In this document: positions 1-5,566 of the stretch, one piece after another | Numbering within the stretch: position 1 is the first letter of the stretch | Layout of the letters: each line of letters starts with the position of its first letter | DNA from: UBA4823 sp034436035 | GTDB taxonomy: Bacteria > Chloroflexota > Anaerolineae > Anaerolineales > UBA4823 | Direction of reading: 5' to 3' | DNA length: 5,577 nucleotides | Assembly: GCA_034436035.1 (NCBI GenBank) | Contig: DAOTVW010000349.1 | Coordinates: 1-5,577, forward strand | Notes under the pieces: generated by a model | What the model saw: the letters and a program-made list of their open reading frames with translations, nothing else | Database searches by the model: none | Told to the model about the DNA's origin: nothing | Made by a program: the position numbers and the translations under genes

Positions 1-94
1 AAAGTCTCCCATACCCGCGTATGAAACCTGACAGGTCTTCGTAAAAGTCTTAAGTTTCGAGTTTCATATCCATGCGAGCGATTCGGTCAATGCA

Positions 95-203
95 TATGAA
101 ACCTGACAGGTCTTCGAAAAAGACTAACATACCTGGTTTCATATCCACGTTTGCTATTCGGATAACACAGATGTAAATGAGACCTGTCAGGTTTGGATGA
201 GAT
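95..203. repeat. 109-bp long repeat unit, copy A
   Basis: This unit matches 330-438 at a constant offset of 235 bases with a single difference (C at 168, T at 403). It begins with a forward core (99-113) and ends near an inverted core (180-194), so it carries perfect 15-bp inverted repeats around a 66-base interior. A small extra stem, GTCTT/AAGAC with a CGAAA loop, lies at 110-124 beside the first core. The near identity shows recent duplication or gene conversion. No ORF or transposase is inside. Confidence 0.88.
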
Positions 204-329
204 GGTATACCGTAAAAATCTTGCGTTCCGAGTTCTTTATGTATTGAAACGATTCAATCAGCATCGGTACAGATAAGACCTGTCAGGTTTGAATTCGGTG
301 ACGTACCGCAAAAGTCTCCCGTACCCGCT

Positions 330-438
330 TATGAAACCTGACAGGTCTTCGAAAAAGACTAACATACCTGGTTTCATATCCACGTTTGCTATTCGGATAA
401 CATAGATGTAAATGAGACCTGTCAGGTTTGGATGAGAT
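330..438. repeat. 109-bp long repeat unit, copy B, overlapping a gene end
   Basis: This is the second copy of the unit at 95-203, differing only at 403. Its right end reaches past the stop codon of the alcohol dehydrogenase (422-424) and covers the last four sense codons. Because copy A lies away from any gene yet keeps the same right-hand sequence up to 203, the shared bases at 422-438 belong to the repeat and not to the dehydrogenase family. Confidence 0.85.
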
Positions 439-1441
439 TGACCAGCACGATACGGTAGCGTGCCTTGTTCTCTTTCACCTTCTGGAGCGCCGCGTTTACC
501 TGAGACATAGGCATCAGCTCAACCACCGGTCTAATGCCATGCTCTTGCGCGAATGCGAGCATAGCGCGCATCGTCGGAGGATTACCAATGAGGGAGCCAG
601 TGATCGATACTTCGTGTGCCACAAGATAGGTCGAGTTCATCTTCAGGTCTGGGAAACCGAGCAGGATTAACTTTCCTCTCTTCTTCAAAGCCATGAGTAC
701 CGCCTCCCAGTTGACCTCAGCGCTTGCCGTGCAAAGGATGAGATCGTATTTATAGTTAACTTCTCGCATGCCAATCTTATCGTTGACATCAATGAAATGG
801 TCTGCTCCGAAACCAAGTGCCTGCTCCTTCTTGTCTGGCGAGGAGGATATCGCCGTGACCTCACAACCGAAAGCATGAGTGAATTGAATGGCTAGATGTC
901 CCAACCCACCCACTCCGAGGATAGCAACCTTCAAGTCAGGCCGTGTTACATGAGACTGCAGCGCCGAATAGACAGTGACGCCGGCGCACATGAGTACTGC
1001 GGCAGCCTCAGAGGGCATGGCGGGAGGGAGCGGGTGCGCGAATCGGTAATCTGCGATGACGGAAGACGAGAACCCTCCGTAGGGAACCATCACTGTTGTA
1101 TCTTCGATCGCCATGCAGAGTTGCGTCTCCCCTTTTAGACACCACTCGCATTCACCGCAAGAACGACCCTGCCACCCGATGCCGACTCGGTCCCCTTCCT
1201 TCAACCCCGAGACAGAGGTACCCACTTCTGAAACGTACCCAACGATCTCATGACCGGGCACAAAAGGATAACTTGTTATTCCATAATAGTCTTCGATAGC
1301 GTGAATATCCGTGTGGCAGACGCCACAATGCGTGACGGAGACTCGGACATCATGCTCCCCCAGTTTGGGTGGCTCATAAGCGAACGGCTCTAGCGGCTGT
1401 CCTACCGCTTTCGCTGCGTAACCGAGTATTTGAGTATTCAT
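422..1441 (-). CDS. Zinc-dependent NADP-type alcohol dehydrogenase / aldehyde reductase (Ahr/YjgB-like)
   Basis: This 339-residue medium-chain dehydrogenase/reductase belongs to the cinnamyl-alcohol-dehydrogenase-like branch and most resembles E. coli Ahr (YjgB), which reduces aldehydes with NADPH in the cytoplasm. The length matches. Catalytic zinc ligands are C39 (in HCGVCHTD), H64 with E65 (in GHE) and C152. Structural zinc ligands are C95, C98, C101 and C109. The cofactor fold shows GVGGLG at 176-181, followed by ISSSPDKK (198-205), whose serines in place of an acidic residue suggest NADP(H) preference. The conserved end ARYRIVL is present. The ATG at 1441 is preceded by AGGAAGG at 1449-1455, seven bases away, which fixes the start. 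The last residues (LIQT) and the TGA stop come from the intergenic repeat. The exact substrate cannot be told. No partner gene is adjacent, and I found no convincing promoter just upstream. Confidence 0.93.
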   Translation of the reverse strand: MNTQILGYAAKAVGQPLEPFAYEPPKLGEHDVRVSVTHCGVCHTDIHAIEDYYGITSYPFVPGHEIVGYVSEVGTSVSGLKEGDRVGIGWQGRSCGECEWCLKGETQLCMAIEDTTVMVPYGGFSSSVIADYRFAHPLPPAMPSEAAAVLMCAGVTVYSALQSHVTRPDLKVAILGVGGLGHLAIQFTHAFGCEVTAISSSPDKKEQALGFGADHFIDVNDKIGMREVNYKYDLILCTASAEVNWEAVLMALKKRGKLILLGFPDLKMNSTYLVAHEVSITGSLIGNPPTMRAMLAFAQEHGIRPVVELMPMSQVNAALQKVKENKARYRIVLVNLIQT

Positions 1442-1634
1442 TGCAGAACCTTCCTCTCTTGATCGTAACGGCCCACGTTGACAAGTTGATTACCACCTGA
1501 CGGTAGGTTTCAGGCGTGGGGCGAGTGCTAAATGCTTCCTGGCGTGCAAGACCCGCCACGATAACCAGAATCTTCGTTGGGGCATGGCGGTAGTCACGCT
1601 GCTTGCAACGGGTCATGATGACACGGCTATCATT

Positions 1635-1670
1635 TTTCCTGGGGAAACATGCAAGCCCGTTCCCAGGAAA
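1635..1670. repeat. Inverted repeat, 11-bp arms
   Basis: TTTCCTGGGGA at 1635-1645 pairs with TTCCCAGGAAA at 1660-1670, leaving a 14-base loop. The outer nine pairs are perfect, one G-T wobble follows, and an A-T pair closes the stem. No T-run follows on either strand: on the minus strand the stem is followed by A residues, so this is not a standard intrinsic terminator. It could be an mRNA-stabilising or leader structure upstream of the dehydrogenase, or a protein-binding dyad. Confidence 0.6.
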
Positions 1671-1800
1671 CCTGTGTTAGGCTGCTGATTGCACCATTGA
1701 CCCTGATTTTCAAGTCGGTGGATAGATTGATGGAATTGCAATCGAGCCAGACCCAATATAATCCCTTCGGATATATTTTGCAGAATCATCAAGGTATTCA

Positions 1801-1826
1801 TAAAAAGAATGAGCGCGGGATCGCTC
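1801..1826 (-). terminator. Probable short intrinsic terminator after the membrane protein gene
   Basis: On the minus strand, directly after the TAG of the membrane protein (1829-1831), GAGCG and CGCTC (1822-1826 and 1811-1815) form a five-pair GC-rich stem with a six-base loop. ATTCTTTTTA follows, with five T at 1802-1806. Position and T-run fit a terminator ending the GNAT-membrane protein transcript. The stem is short, so termination may be partial. Confidence 0.5.
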
Positions 1827-1828
1827 TA

Positions 1829-2209
1829 CTAAGCGGCTCTCTTTTGCGGTAACAGGAAGTAGCCGTATCCGATCGCGAAGAACAGGTAAATCGCCGCAGC
1901 GAACCATCCTAGCAAACCCAACACACCGGTGAACAGGGCAATCAATGTGACCACAAACCCAATCGCGTCGTAAACACACAAACCCAGGATGATTGCCCGT
2001 CTGGCTTCAGAATCAGCCGCCTTTCTGGCAAACCAGGTGACCATTAGATTACCGATAAGTGATGCACCATATTCTTGGGCTGCAAAGACACCTCCTGGAT
2101 TTAGTGATGCCCCGAATAGAGAATAAAAGAAGACTGGTGCTAGCAGAATAGGTATCCCAAGGATCAAGCATACAAGGGCCTTAATAATCATTAGCGTTTG
2201 GAATTTCAT
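1829..2209 (-). CDS. Small four-helix integral membrane protein, unknown function
   Basis: The product has 126 residues and is very hydrophobic, with four likely membrane helices near residues 6-31, 42-60, 72-93 and 97-120. Features include GxPxLLAP (18-25), a glycine-rich YGASLIGN segment (47-54), a charged loop ARKAADSEARR (61-71) between helices 2 and 3, and the basic end QKRAA. I recall unnamed families of about this length with a similar pattern but cannot name this one. The ATG at 2209 has an ideal Shine-Dalgarno, AAAGGAGG at 2216-2223, six bases upstream. This start overlaps by four bases (ATGA) a TGA lying in the frame of the upstream GNAT gene, which points to past or present translational coupling with the acetyltransferase. 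A terminator-like hairpin follows the stop. No catalytic motif is visible. Confidence 0.85.
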   Translation of the reverse strand: MKFQTLMIIKALVCLILGIPILLAPVFFYSLFGASLNPGGVFAAQEYGASLIGNLMVTWFARKAADSEARRAIILGLCVYDAIGFVVTLIALFTGVLGLLGWFAAAIYLFFAIGYGYFLLPQKRAA

Positions 2210-2280
2210 CGCAAGCCTCCTTTCAGACTGGCGAACGTACTTTTGAGGAACAAACGATCAAGCGACTCCCGCGCCCATTT
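2206..2280 (-). other. In-frame continuation of the GNAT gene beyond its TAG
   Basis: Directly after the TAG at 2281-2283, the same minus-strand frame stays open for 24 codons and stops at TGA (2206-2208). The translation contains KWARESLDRLFLKST, which looks like an ordinary GNAT C-terminal strand region. The TGA overlaps the next gene's ATG as ATGA, the commonest arrangement in bacterial operons. I infer this is the original 3' end of the acetyltransferase gene, now cut off by an amber codon, unless the codon is read through or is a sequence error. Confidence 0.6.
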
Positions 2281-3159
2281 CTACAAAATACAGCCACTCC
2301 TTTCTACTGACGGATTCAGGATGAACTCTACCTGTATGGACTTGGATTCAAGCTGCCTAACGGCTCGTGCATGAGCCGTAAATAGCGAGTTAAGGGTTAG
2401 TGCACTCGGCATGTGAAGAATATGGAGTGTTCTCAATCGAAAAAGCTCCAACACCCCTGCACCAGCATAAATAGCCCCCTTTGAATCAGTGACAATGAGG
2501 TAATGACGGAAGGGGGTGTCGAATGGGGTGCTTGTACACCAAGACGCCAGGTTATCGGCGGTCTCGGGCTCATAGAAGCTAAAATCTCGATAGAAGAAGT
2601 TCAATTGATCTGCAACCAAACCATATTTGCCTTGCCCGATTGAATGAACCATAAATCTAGGAGTCGGTGTCGGGGTATTAACTCGTGTCTTCGTCGGCGC
2701 GATGACAATGCGGTCGCTGATAAATTGTGTCAGATACTCCCCGACCGTTCGTACAGAGCCAATGTTCCCCTGCTGTATCAATGCCCAGATGATGCCTTCA
2801 TCACCCAGGCGATTGCATGAAGTATCGACAAGCGATCCAACCAATGCAGAGCCCACCCCTTTCCCACGAAAACCCGGATGTACTACCAGGCTGTTGAGCA
2901 GTGCGTATGGTCGCAAATGACCCTCAAATTGGCATTGCCCAAATCGGAGCAAACAACCGCCAACGAGTCCCTCATAAATGGGGCTCGCTGCTACTACACC
3001 AATGAAGTCGCCCTGCATGGCTCTGAGAGCCTCATAAGTATCAATCATGAAGTGGAAAGCGGTGCTGATTCGGCCAGTATCTAGGCTATCGTCCATTAAT
3101 TTCCCCAAGGCTTGACCGTCCTGCGGATATAGCTGACGCAAAGAGAATTCCGGTCTCAT
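2281..3159 (-). CDS. GNAT-family N-acetyltransferase, probably two GNAT lobes, likely truncated by an amber stop
   Basis: The ORF gives 292 residues. The N-terminal half is a clear GNAT domain, transferring an acyl group from acyl-CoA to an unknown amine. Residues 91-103 form motif A (LVVHPGFRGKGVG), with the pyrophosphate-binding R98-G-K-G-V-G103. QQGNIGSVRTVGEYL (129-143) matches the later helix with its N-x-x-S pattern. After a proline-rich linker (TPTPTP, 162-167), the C-terminal half looks like a second, degenerate GNAT lobe (HYLIVTDSKGAIYAGAG, 219-235) without a CoA loop. The ATG at 3159 has GGAGGG at 3171-3176, eleven bases away. The closer ATG at 3169 is out of frame, and a TGA at 3166-3168 blocks extension. 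The stop is TAG, beyond which the frame continues to 2206 and an ATGA overlap with the membrane protein gene; the ancestral length would be 317 residues. It is probably transcribed from the promoter at 3338-3365. Confidence 0.85.
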   Translation of the reverse strand: MRPEFSLRQLYPQDGQALGKLMDDSLDTGRISTAFHFMIDTYEALRAMQGDFIGVVAASPIYEGLVGGCLLRFGQCQFEGHLRPYALLNSLVVHPGFRGKGVGSALVGSLVDTSCNRLGDEGIIWALIQQGNIGSVRTVGEYLTQFISDRIVIAPTKTRVNTPTPTPRFMVHSIGQGKYGLVADQLNFFYRDFSFYEPETADNLASWCTSTPFDTPFRHYLIVTDSKGAIYAGAGVLELFRLRTLHILHMPSALTLNSLFTAHARAVRQLESKSIQVEFILNPSVERSGCIL

Positions 3160-3187
3160 ATAGACTCATGCCCTCCATCAAAACAAG

Positions 3188-3200
3188 GCCAAGTCTTGGC
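3188..3200. promoter_or_regulatory. 13-bp dyad (GCCAAG-T-CTTGGC) in the GNAT leader
   Basis: This is a perfect odd palindrome with six-base arms. It lies 28 bases upstream of the GNAT start and about 130 bases downstream of the predicted transcription start. As RNA on the minus strand it can fold as a five-pair stem with a GAC loop, followed by CTTGTTTT. It could be an operator, a weak attenuator or chance. Confidence 0.35.
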
Positions 3201-3337
3201 TGAGTATTAGAAAACTCGAAGGGACAACCGGCTGGCTAAGTTGTAATGATCTTGAAGCTTTATTTTAGCTTGCGCGGCTCTCCATTTTATGTTATCTAAG
3301 GAGCCACACAGTGGATATCCGAATCTCACCTAAAACA

Positions 3338-3365
3338 ATTATACACCCTTAAAAAACACTGTCAA
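3338..3365 (-). promoter_or_regulatory. Consensus sigma70-type promoter for the GNAT-membrane protein operon
   Basis: On the minus strand, TTGACA (3360-3365) and TATAAT (3338-3343) are both perfect consensus hexamers, separated by 16 bases. The predicted start of transcription is near 3331, leaving a leader of about 170 bases before the GNAT ATG. The leader can form a small stem (GGCTC at 3301-3305 on the transcript strand with GAGCC at 3276-3280) and contains the 13-bp dyad at 3188-3200. I recognise no known riboswitch in it. Confidence 0.75.
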
Positions 3366-3551
3366 TATAAAGGAGAGGAAGTTACAGTATCAAAAGTACA
3401 TAAAATGGTTATAGACAAAATGGGAGAGTTCCAATCATAATGAGATATTGCGAAACGTAATATGGAAATCTATAACAGTTTGCAATTGAGCCGTCGGGAC
3501 TCTCTTGGTTCACCCCTATCCACGATATTGCCATTTTGATGAACATCCGAG
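3366..3551. other. Remainder of the 392-bp gap between GT87 and GNAT genes
   Basis: The whole gene-free gap is 3160-3551. Its left part holds the GNAT promoter and leader. In 3366-3551 I see no gene and no terminator hairpin after the GT87 stop. A second, weaker promoter-like pair, TTGCAA (3480-3485) and TATTAC (3457-3462) with 17-base spacing on the minus strand, could also feed the GNAT gene. Lacking a visible terminator, read-through from the GT87 gene is possible. Confidence 0.5.
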
Positions 3552-4430
3552 TCACGATTTTTCGGCCGTGTTCCGGATCTCCTCCAGCGAGTTGTTAGGA
3601 AGCTGTCGTGCGCGCCACAACAAATAGAGTGGAACTAACGCCCATGGCAGTCCAGTGTGAAAATACAACGTCAATGGCACAAGAAGCCAAGAAAGTGCTA
3701 CAGCGATCCAATCGACTTGGAAGACCAATAGGCACTGGCTGTATATGTTGGCGAGAGGGTTAATAGTTGCAACCCAACTCAAGTATTCGGAGCGCGTGTG
3801 GGGTCTGATTACGATGAAGCTTAGTATAGCGTAACATACGATAGCCAAGAAAGAAATAACAATCGGAATCGGCGGATCGAGTACAGCAGAGATCCCGAAC
3901 AAGGATGAAGCATGTTTTGCGTACTGGAGGATAGAAGGTGTGGCGCTCAACCATGCTAGCCACCATCCTGGTTGTAGGATACTAGGCAGGATGTAGAGTA
4001 AAACCGCCGCTGAAGCCATCTTGATAATCGTGAGCACCTTTCCGGCTTTCCACCACTCCACTACGAAGATTGGCACTAGCCATATAGCGAGTTGAGGTTT
4101 TAAAGTGGTAAGCGCAACACCCCACCAAGTTCCCGAGAATGATAAGGCTACGATGATAAGGTCAACCTGGCCTACCCATAGAGCGAAGAAAACTGGCAGG
4201 AAAAGCAATGCCCTAAGCGCGTGGCGTTTTGCGAGTGTAACCAGTGCTAAAATGTTGAAAACCGTCCAGACGAAAAAGGCGACAGCATAGGGGAGAAGTC
4301 CCAGAGGCACCATTGTTAGGAGAAAAGGCAGGGGAGAGTAGAACCCTTGCACTATGTATGGCGATCTTCCCGAGATGAATACTCGCGCAGCATTCCAGAA
4401 GATCGCAAAGTCATACCCTAATGTGTTCAA
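3552..4430 (-). CDS. GT87/DUF2029-type polytopic glycosyltransferase, lacking its N-terminal helix
   Basis: The 292 residues from the TTG at 4430 are almost all hydrophobic, with about eight membrane helices (roughly 34-66 as one or two, 72-98, 100-123, 133-152, 188-208, 228-250 and 252-272). Hallmarks of the GT87 GT-C family are D7 in GYDFAIFWNAAR (expected catalytic aspartate of the first outer loop), GRSPY (21-25), YSPLP (31-35), the GQVD motif (87-90) and KPQ (111-113). Such enzymes use polyprenyl-phosphate sugars outside the membrane; the substrate here is unknown. Family members usually carry a membrane helix before the Asp loop and run about 350-400 residues, so this ORF is short at its N-terminus. 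The frame is closed by TGA at 4443-4445. GAAGG at 4440-4444 lies nine bases before the TTG. The ORF at 4427-4558 overlaps by four bases (TTGA) and may be the missing part, displaced by a one-base frameshift. Confidence 0.75.
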   Translation of the reverse strand: MNTLGYDFAIFWNAARVFISGRSPYIVQGFYSPLPFLLTMVPLGLLPYAVAFFVWTVFNILALVTLAKRHALRALLFLPVFFALWVGQVDLIIVALSFSGTWWGVALTTLKPQLAIWLVPIFVVEWWKAGKVLTIIKMASAAVLLYILPSILQPGWWLAWLSATPSILQYAKHASSLFGISAVLDPPIPIVISFLAIVCYAILSFIVIRPHTRSEYLSWVATINPLANIYSQCLLVFQVDWIAVALSWLLVPLTLYFHTGLPWALVPLYLLWRARQLPNNSLEEIRNTAEKS

Positions 4431-4558
4431 TAGACAATACCTTCAACATAACCCCATATTGGCATCAAGCTGAGCCACCGTGCGGAGCGTAGCAGAATAT
4501 TGGGTATTAGATGCACGATTTCTAATAAGTCTTTGAGAAAAACGCCTGTTTTGCCCAT
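4427..4558 (-). CDS. 43-residue ORF, probable frameshifted N-terminus of the GT87 gene
   Basis: The ATG at 4558 follows GGAGGG (4567-4572) by eight bases. An ATG further up, at 4633, has no Shine-Dalgarno, so I prefer the inner start. The peptide begins MGKTGVFLKDL and ends WGYVEGIVY. It is basic then moderately hydrophobic (about residues 11-43), as expected for an N-terminal cytoplasmic tail and first helix. Its TGA (4427-4429) overlaps the TTG start of the glycosyltransferase. Adding a single T at the TATTGA junction would read VYLNTLGYDF straight into the GT87 sequence and give a 335-residue protein. The alternative is a separate small coupled gene. I know no family for it alone. Confidence 0.5.
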   Translation of the reverse strand: MGKTGVFLKDLLEIVHLIPNILLRSARWLSLMPIWGYVEGIVY

Positions 4559-4566
4559 AAATATAG

Positions 4567-4572
4567 CCCTCC
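4567..4572 (-). promoter_or_regulatory. Strong Shine-Dalgarno that fixes the ATG at 4558
   Basis: GGAGGG (within GGGGAGGG) on the minus strand is eight bases before the ATG at 4556-4558. It is the best ribosome binding site between surE and the GT87 coding sequence, and it supports initiation here rather than at the ATG at 4633 or only at the TTG at 4430. Confidence 0.6.
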
Positions 4573-4633
4573 CCAACTTTAGCAAATATAATTCTGCTTC
4601 TTCCAAAATGATTTGTAAGATCTTGTCTACCAT

Positions 4634-4798
4634 ATAGTAATAAGCTTATGTGAAAGCTGGCAAACTTATAATTATCTTTTCTCTCTATCTTGTATTATCT
4701 AAAGTTTTATACATTGAATAACGTATACTCACATAATAAAATTATATATCTATAAAAACTTCTCAACATACACTCAAGCAGTAAATTTCGCATCCTTA
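4634..4798. other. AT-rich spacer between surE and the GT87 locus
   Basis: This 165-bp stretch is visibly much richer in A and T than its flanks and holds no supported gene. On the minus strand TTGAGT (4772-4777) and TATAGA (4749-4754) with 17-base spacing form a plausible promoter for the glycosyltransferase locus, and TATAAT also occurs at 4741-4746. No clear terminator for surE is present. Confidence 0.45.
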
Positions 4799-5566
4799 TT
4801 AGTCCCATTTGCGGTTTTCCAGCTCGGCAATAACGTTCCAAGCGGTCAAGTCTAATTGTAAAGGTGTTATGGACACATATCCAGCATATACGGCGCCATA
4901 GTCGGTACCCTCTTCCGGTATCGCAGTGGGTGCTTCTCCCCCTATCCAGTAATATGGTCGACCGCGGGGGTCGATGCGTTTATCAAGTGAATCCCGATAC
5001 ACCCGTAAGCCTTGCCGGGTTATTTTGATCCCCTTAATTTTTTCCATTGGAAGATAAGGAACGTTTACATTCAATAGCACTCCCACAGGCAATCCATCTT
5101 GTAATACATGGCTGGTAATGGTACTTGCCATTTGCGCAGCTGGTTGATAGTCAAGATGGGCATGATGGTTTTCGGGACTATCGAGAGAAATTGCAATGCC
5201 CGGAACGCCATTGATCACCGCTTCCATTGCCGCAGTCACGGTACCAGAATAGGTGACATCATGTCCAATATTCGCATTGGGGTTTATTCCTGACACAACG
5301 ATATCTATTTTTTCTTCAATCAAACCCAGCAAAGCTAACGCAACGCAATCCGAAGGAGCCCCGTCAGAAGCCAATGCCTGACTGCCATCAGCGAGTATTA
5401 CCTCCTTGACCCGTAACGGGCGATGCATGGTTTTAACATGTCCGGAAGCCGACCAGTTTTGATCCGGTGCAAGAATGCTAACCTTTCCAATTTTCCGCAA
5501 TGTTTGCGCTAAAGCGATTAATCCAGGCGCATAAACGCCATCATCATTGGTAACTAAAATGTGCAT
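4799..5566 (-). CDS. surE: 5'/3'-nucleotidase SurE
   Basis: This complete 255-residue SurE is a cytoplasmic, divalent-metal-dependent phosphatase that releases phosphate from nucleoside 5'- and 3'-monophosphates and is linked to stationary-phase survival. It opens with the signature ILVTNDDGVYAPGL (3-16). The metal ligands expected from the family are present: D8 and D9, S39 (in APDQNWSASG) and N95 (in SGINPNANIG). The conserved SDGAPSDCV (67-75) and YSGTVTAAMEA (106-116) segments are intact, and the C-terminal region has SITPLQLDLTA. Length is normal for the family. The ATG at 5566 follows GGAGGA (5571-5576) with a four-base gap, so the start is secure. The upstream context lies outside the window. 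The downstream neighbour is the glycosyltransferase locus after an AT-rich spacer; no functional link is evident. Confidence 0.97.
   Translation of the reverse strand: MHILVTNDDGVYAPGLIALAQTLRKIGKVSILAPDQNWSASGHVKTMHRPLRVKEVILADGSQALASDGAPSDCVALALLGLIEEKIDIVVSGINPNANIGHDVTYSGTVTAAMEAVINGVPGIAISLDSPENHHAHLDYQPAAQMASTITSHVLQDGLPVGVLLNVNVPYLPMEKIKGIKITRQGLRVYRDSLDKRIDPRGRPYYWIGGEAPTAIPEEGTDYGAVYAGYVSITPLQLDLTAWNVIAELENRKWD

Larger units (their letters stand above)
1..438. repeat. Intergenic array of palindromic-core repeats in both orientations
   Basis: This stretch has no credible gene and is built from one repeat family. The 15-base core AAACCTGACAGGTCT occurs at 24-38, 99-113 and 334-348, and its exact reverse complement at 180-194, 276-290 and 415-429. 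The core is itself an imperfect dyad (CCTG-A-CAGG, with 6 of 7 arm positions pairing). Degenerate inverted cores lacking four inner bases (ACCTGGTTTCAT) sit at 131-142 and 366-377. Between cores are related spacers: AAAAGTCT-like words, GTTTCATATCCA at 61-72, 136-147 and 371-382, and ATTCGG-like words. Block 1-41 recurs at 311-351 with two mismatches. Core spacing is irregular (58-96 bases). The array probably continues left of the window. Its function is unknown: a REP/MITE-like non-autonomous repeat or a protein-binding site cluster are the main options. Confidence 0.9.
1442..1828. other. 387-bp intergenic gap, no gene seen
   Basis: I found no supported gene here. The possible short ORFs on either strand lack Shine-Dalgarno sequences and family-like sequence. 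The gap holds the dehydrogenase ribosome binding site (1449-1455), an inverted repeat (1635-1670) and a terminator-like hairpin for the gene on its right (1801-1826). A clear promoter for the dehydrogenase was not found by eye, though one is expected because the terminator would separate it from the operon upstream. Confidence 0.6.

Noticed and set aside
345..359. GTCTT/AAGAC hairpin as a terminator for the dehydrogenase
   Set aside because: The stem has only five pairs and is AT-rich; on the minus strand the T-run lies in the stem and loop rather than after it.
1..438. CRISPR array
   Set aside because: Cores are only 15 bases, occur in both orientations, have irregular spacing (58-96 bases), and the intervening sequences are themselves related to one another; no cas gene is present.
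1478..1483. Plus-strand TTGACA as a promoter -35
   Set aside because: No -10-like hexamer lies at 16-18 bases, and no plus-strand gene follows.
1523..1531. CIRCE (HrcA operator) half-site GAGTGCTAA
   Set aside because: One arm is exact, but no TTAGCACTC partner lies nine bases away on either side, and no heat-shock gene is nearby.
1613..1801. Minus-strand 62-residue ORF in the gap between the dehydrogenase and the membrane protein
   Set aside because: It has no Shine-Dalgarno, no family resemblance, runs through the inverted repeat, and starts inside the terminator region.
2702..3084. Plus-strand ORFs inside the GNAT gene, and similar ones inside the dehydrogenase, GT87 and surE genes
   Set aside because: They are antisense shadows of well-supported genes, without ribosome binding sites or recognisable protein features.
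3207..3329. 40-codon GTG-started ORF in the GNAT leader, almost at the predicted transcription start
   Set aside because: It has no ribosome binding site, and the sequence resembles no family; leaderless translation is possible but unsupported.
4446..4694. Open stretch in the GT87 frame upstream of its TGA at 4443-4445, about 83 codons
   Set aside because: It is hydrophilic, unlike a first membrane helix, lacks an early ATG, and has no suitable ribosome binding site; the other frame (4427-4558) fits better.
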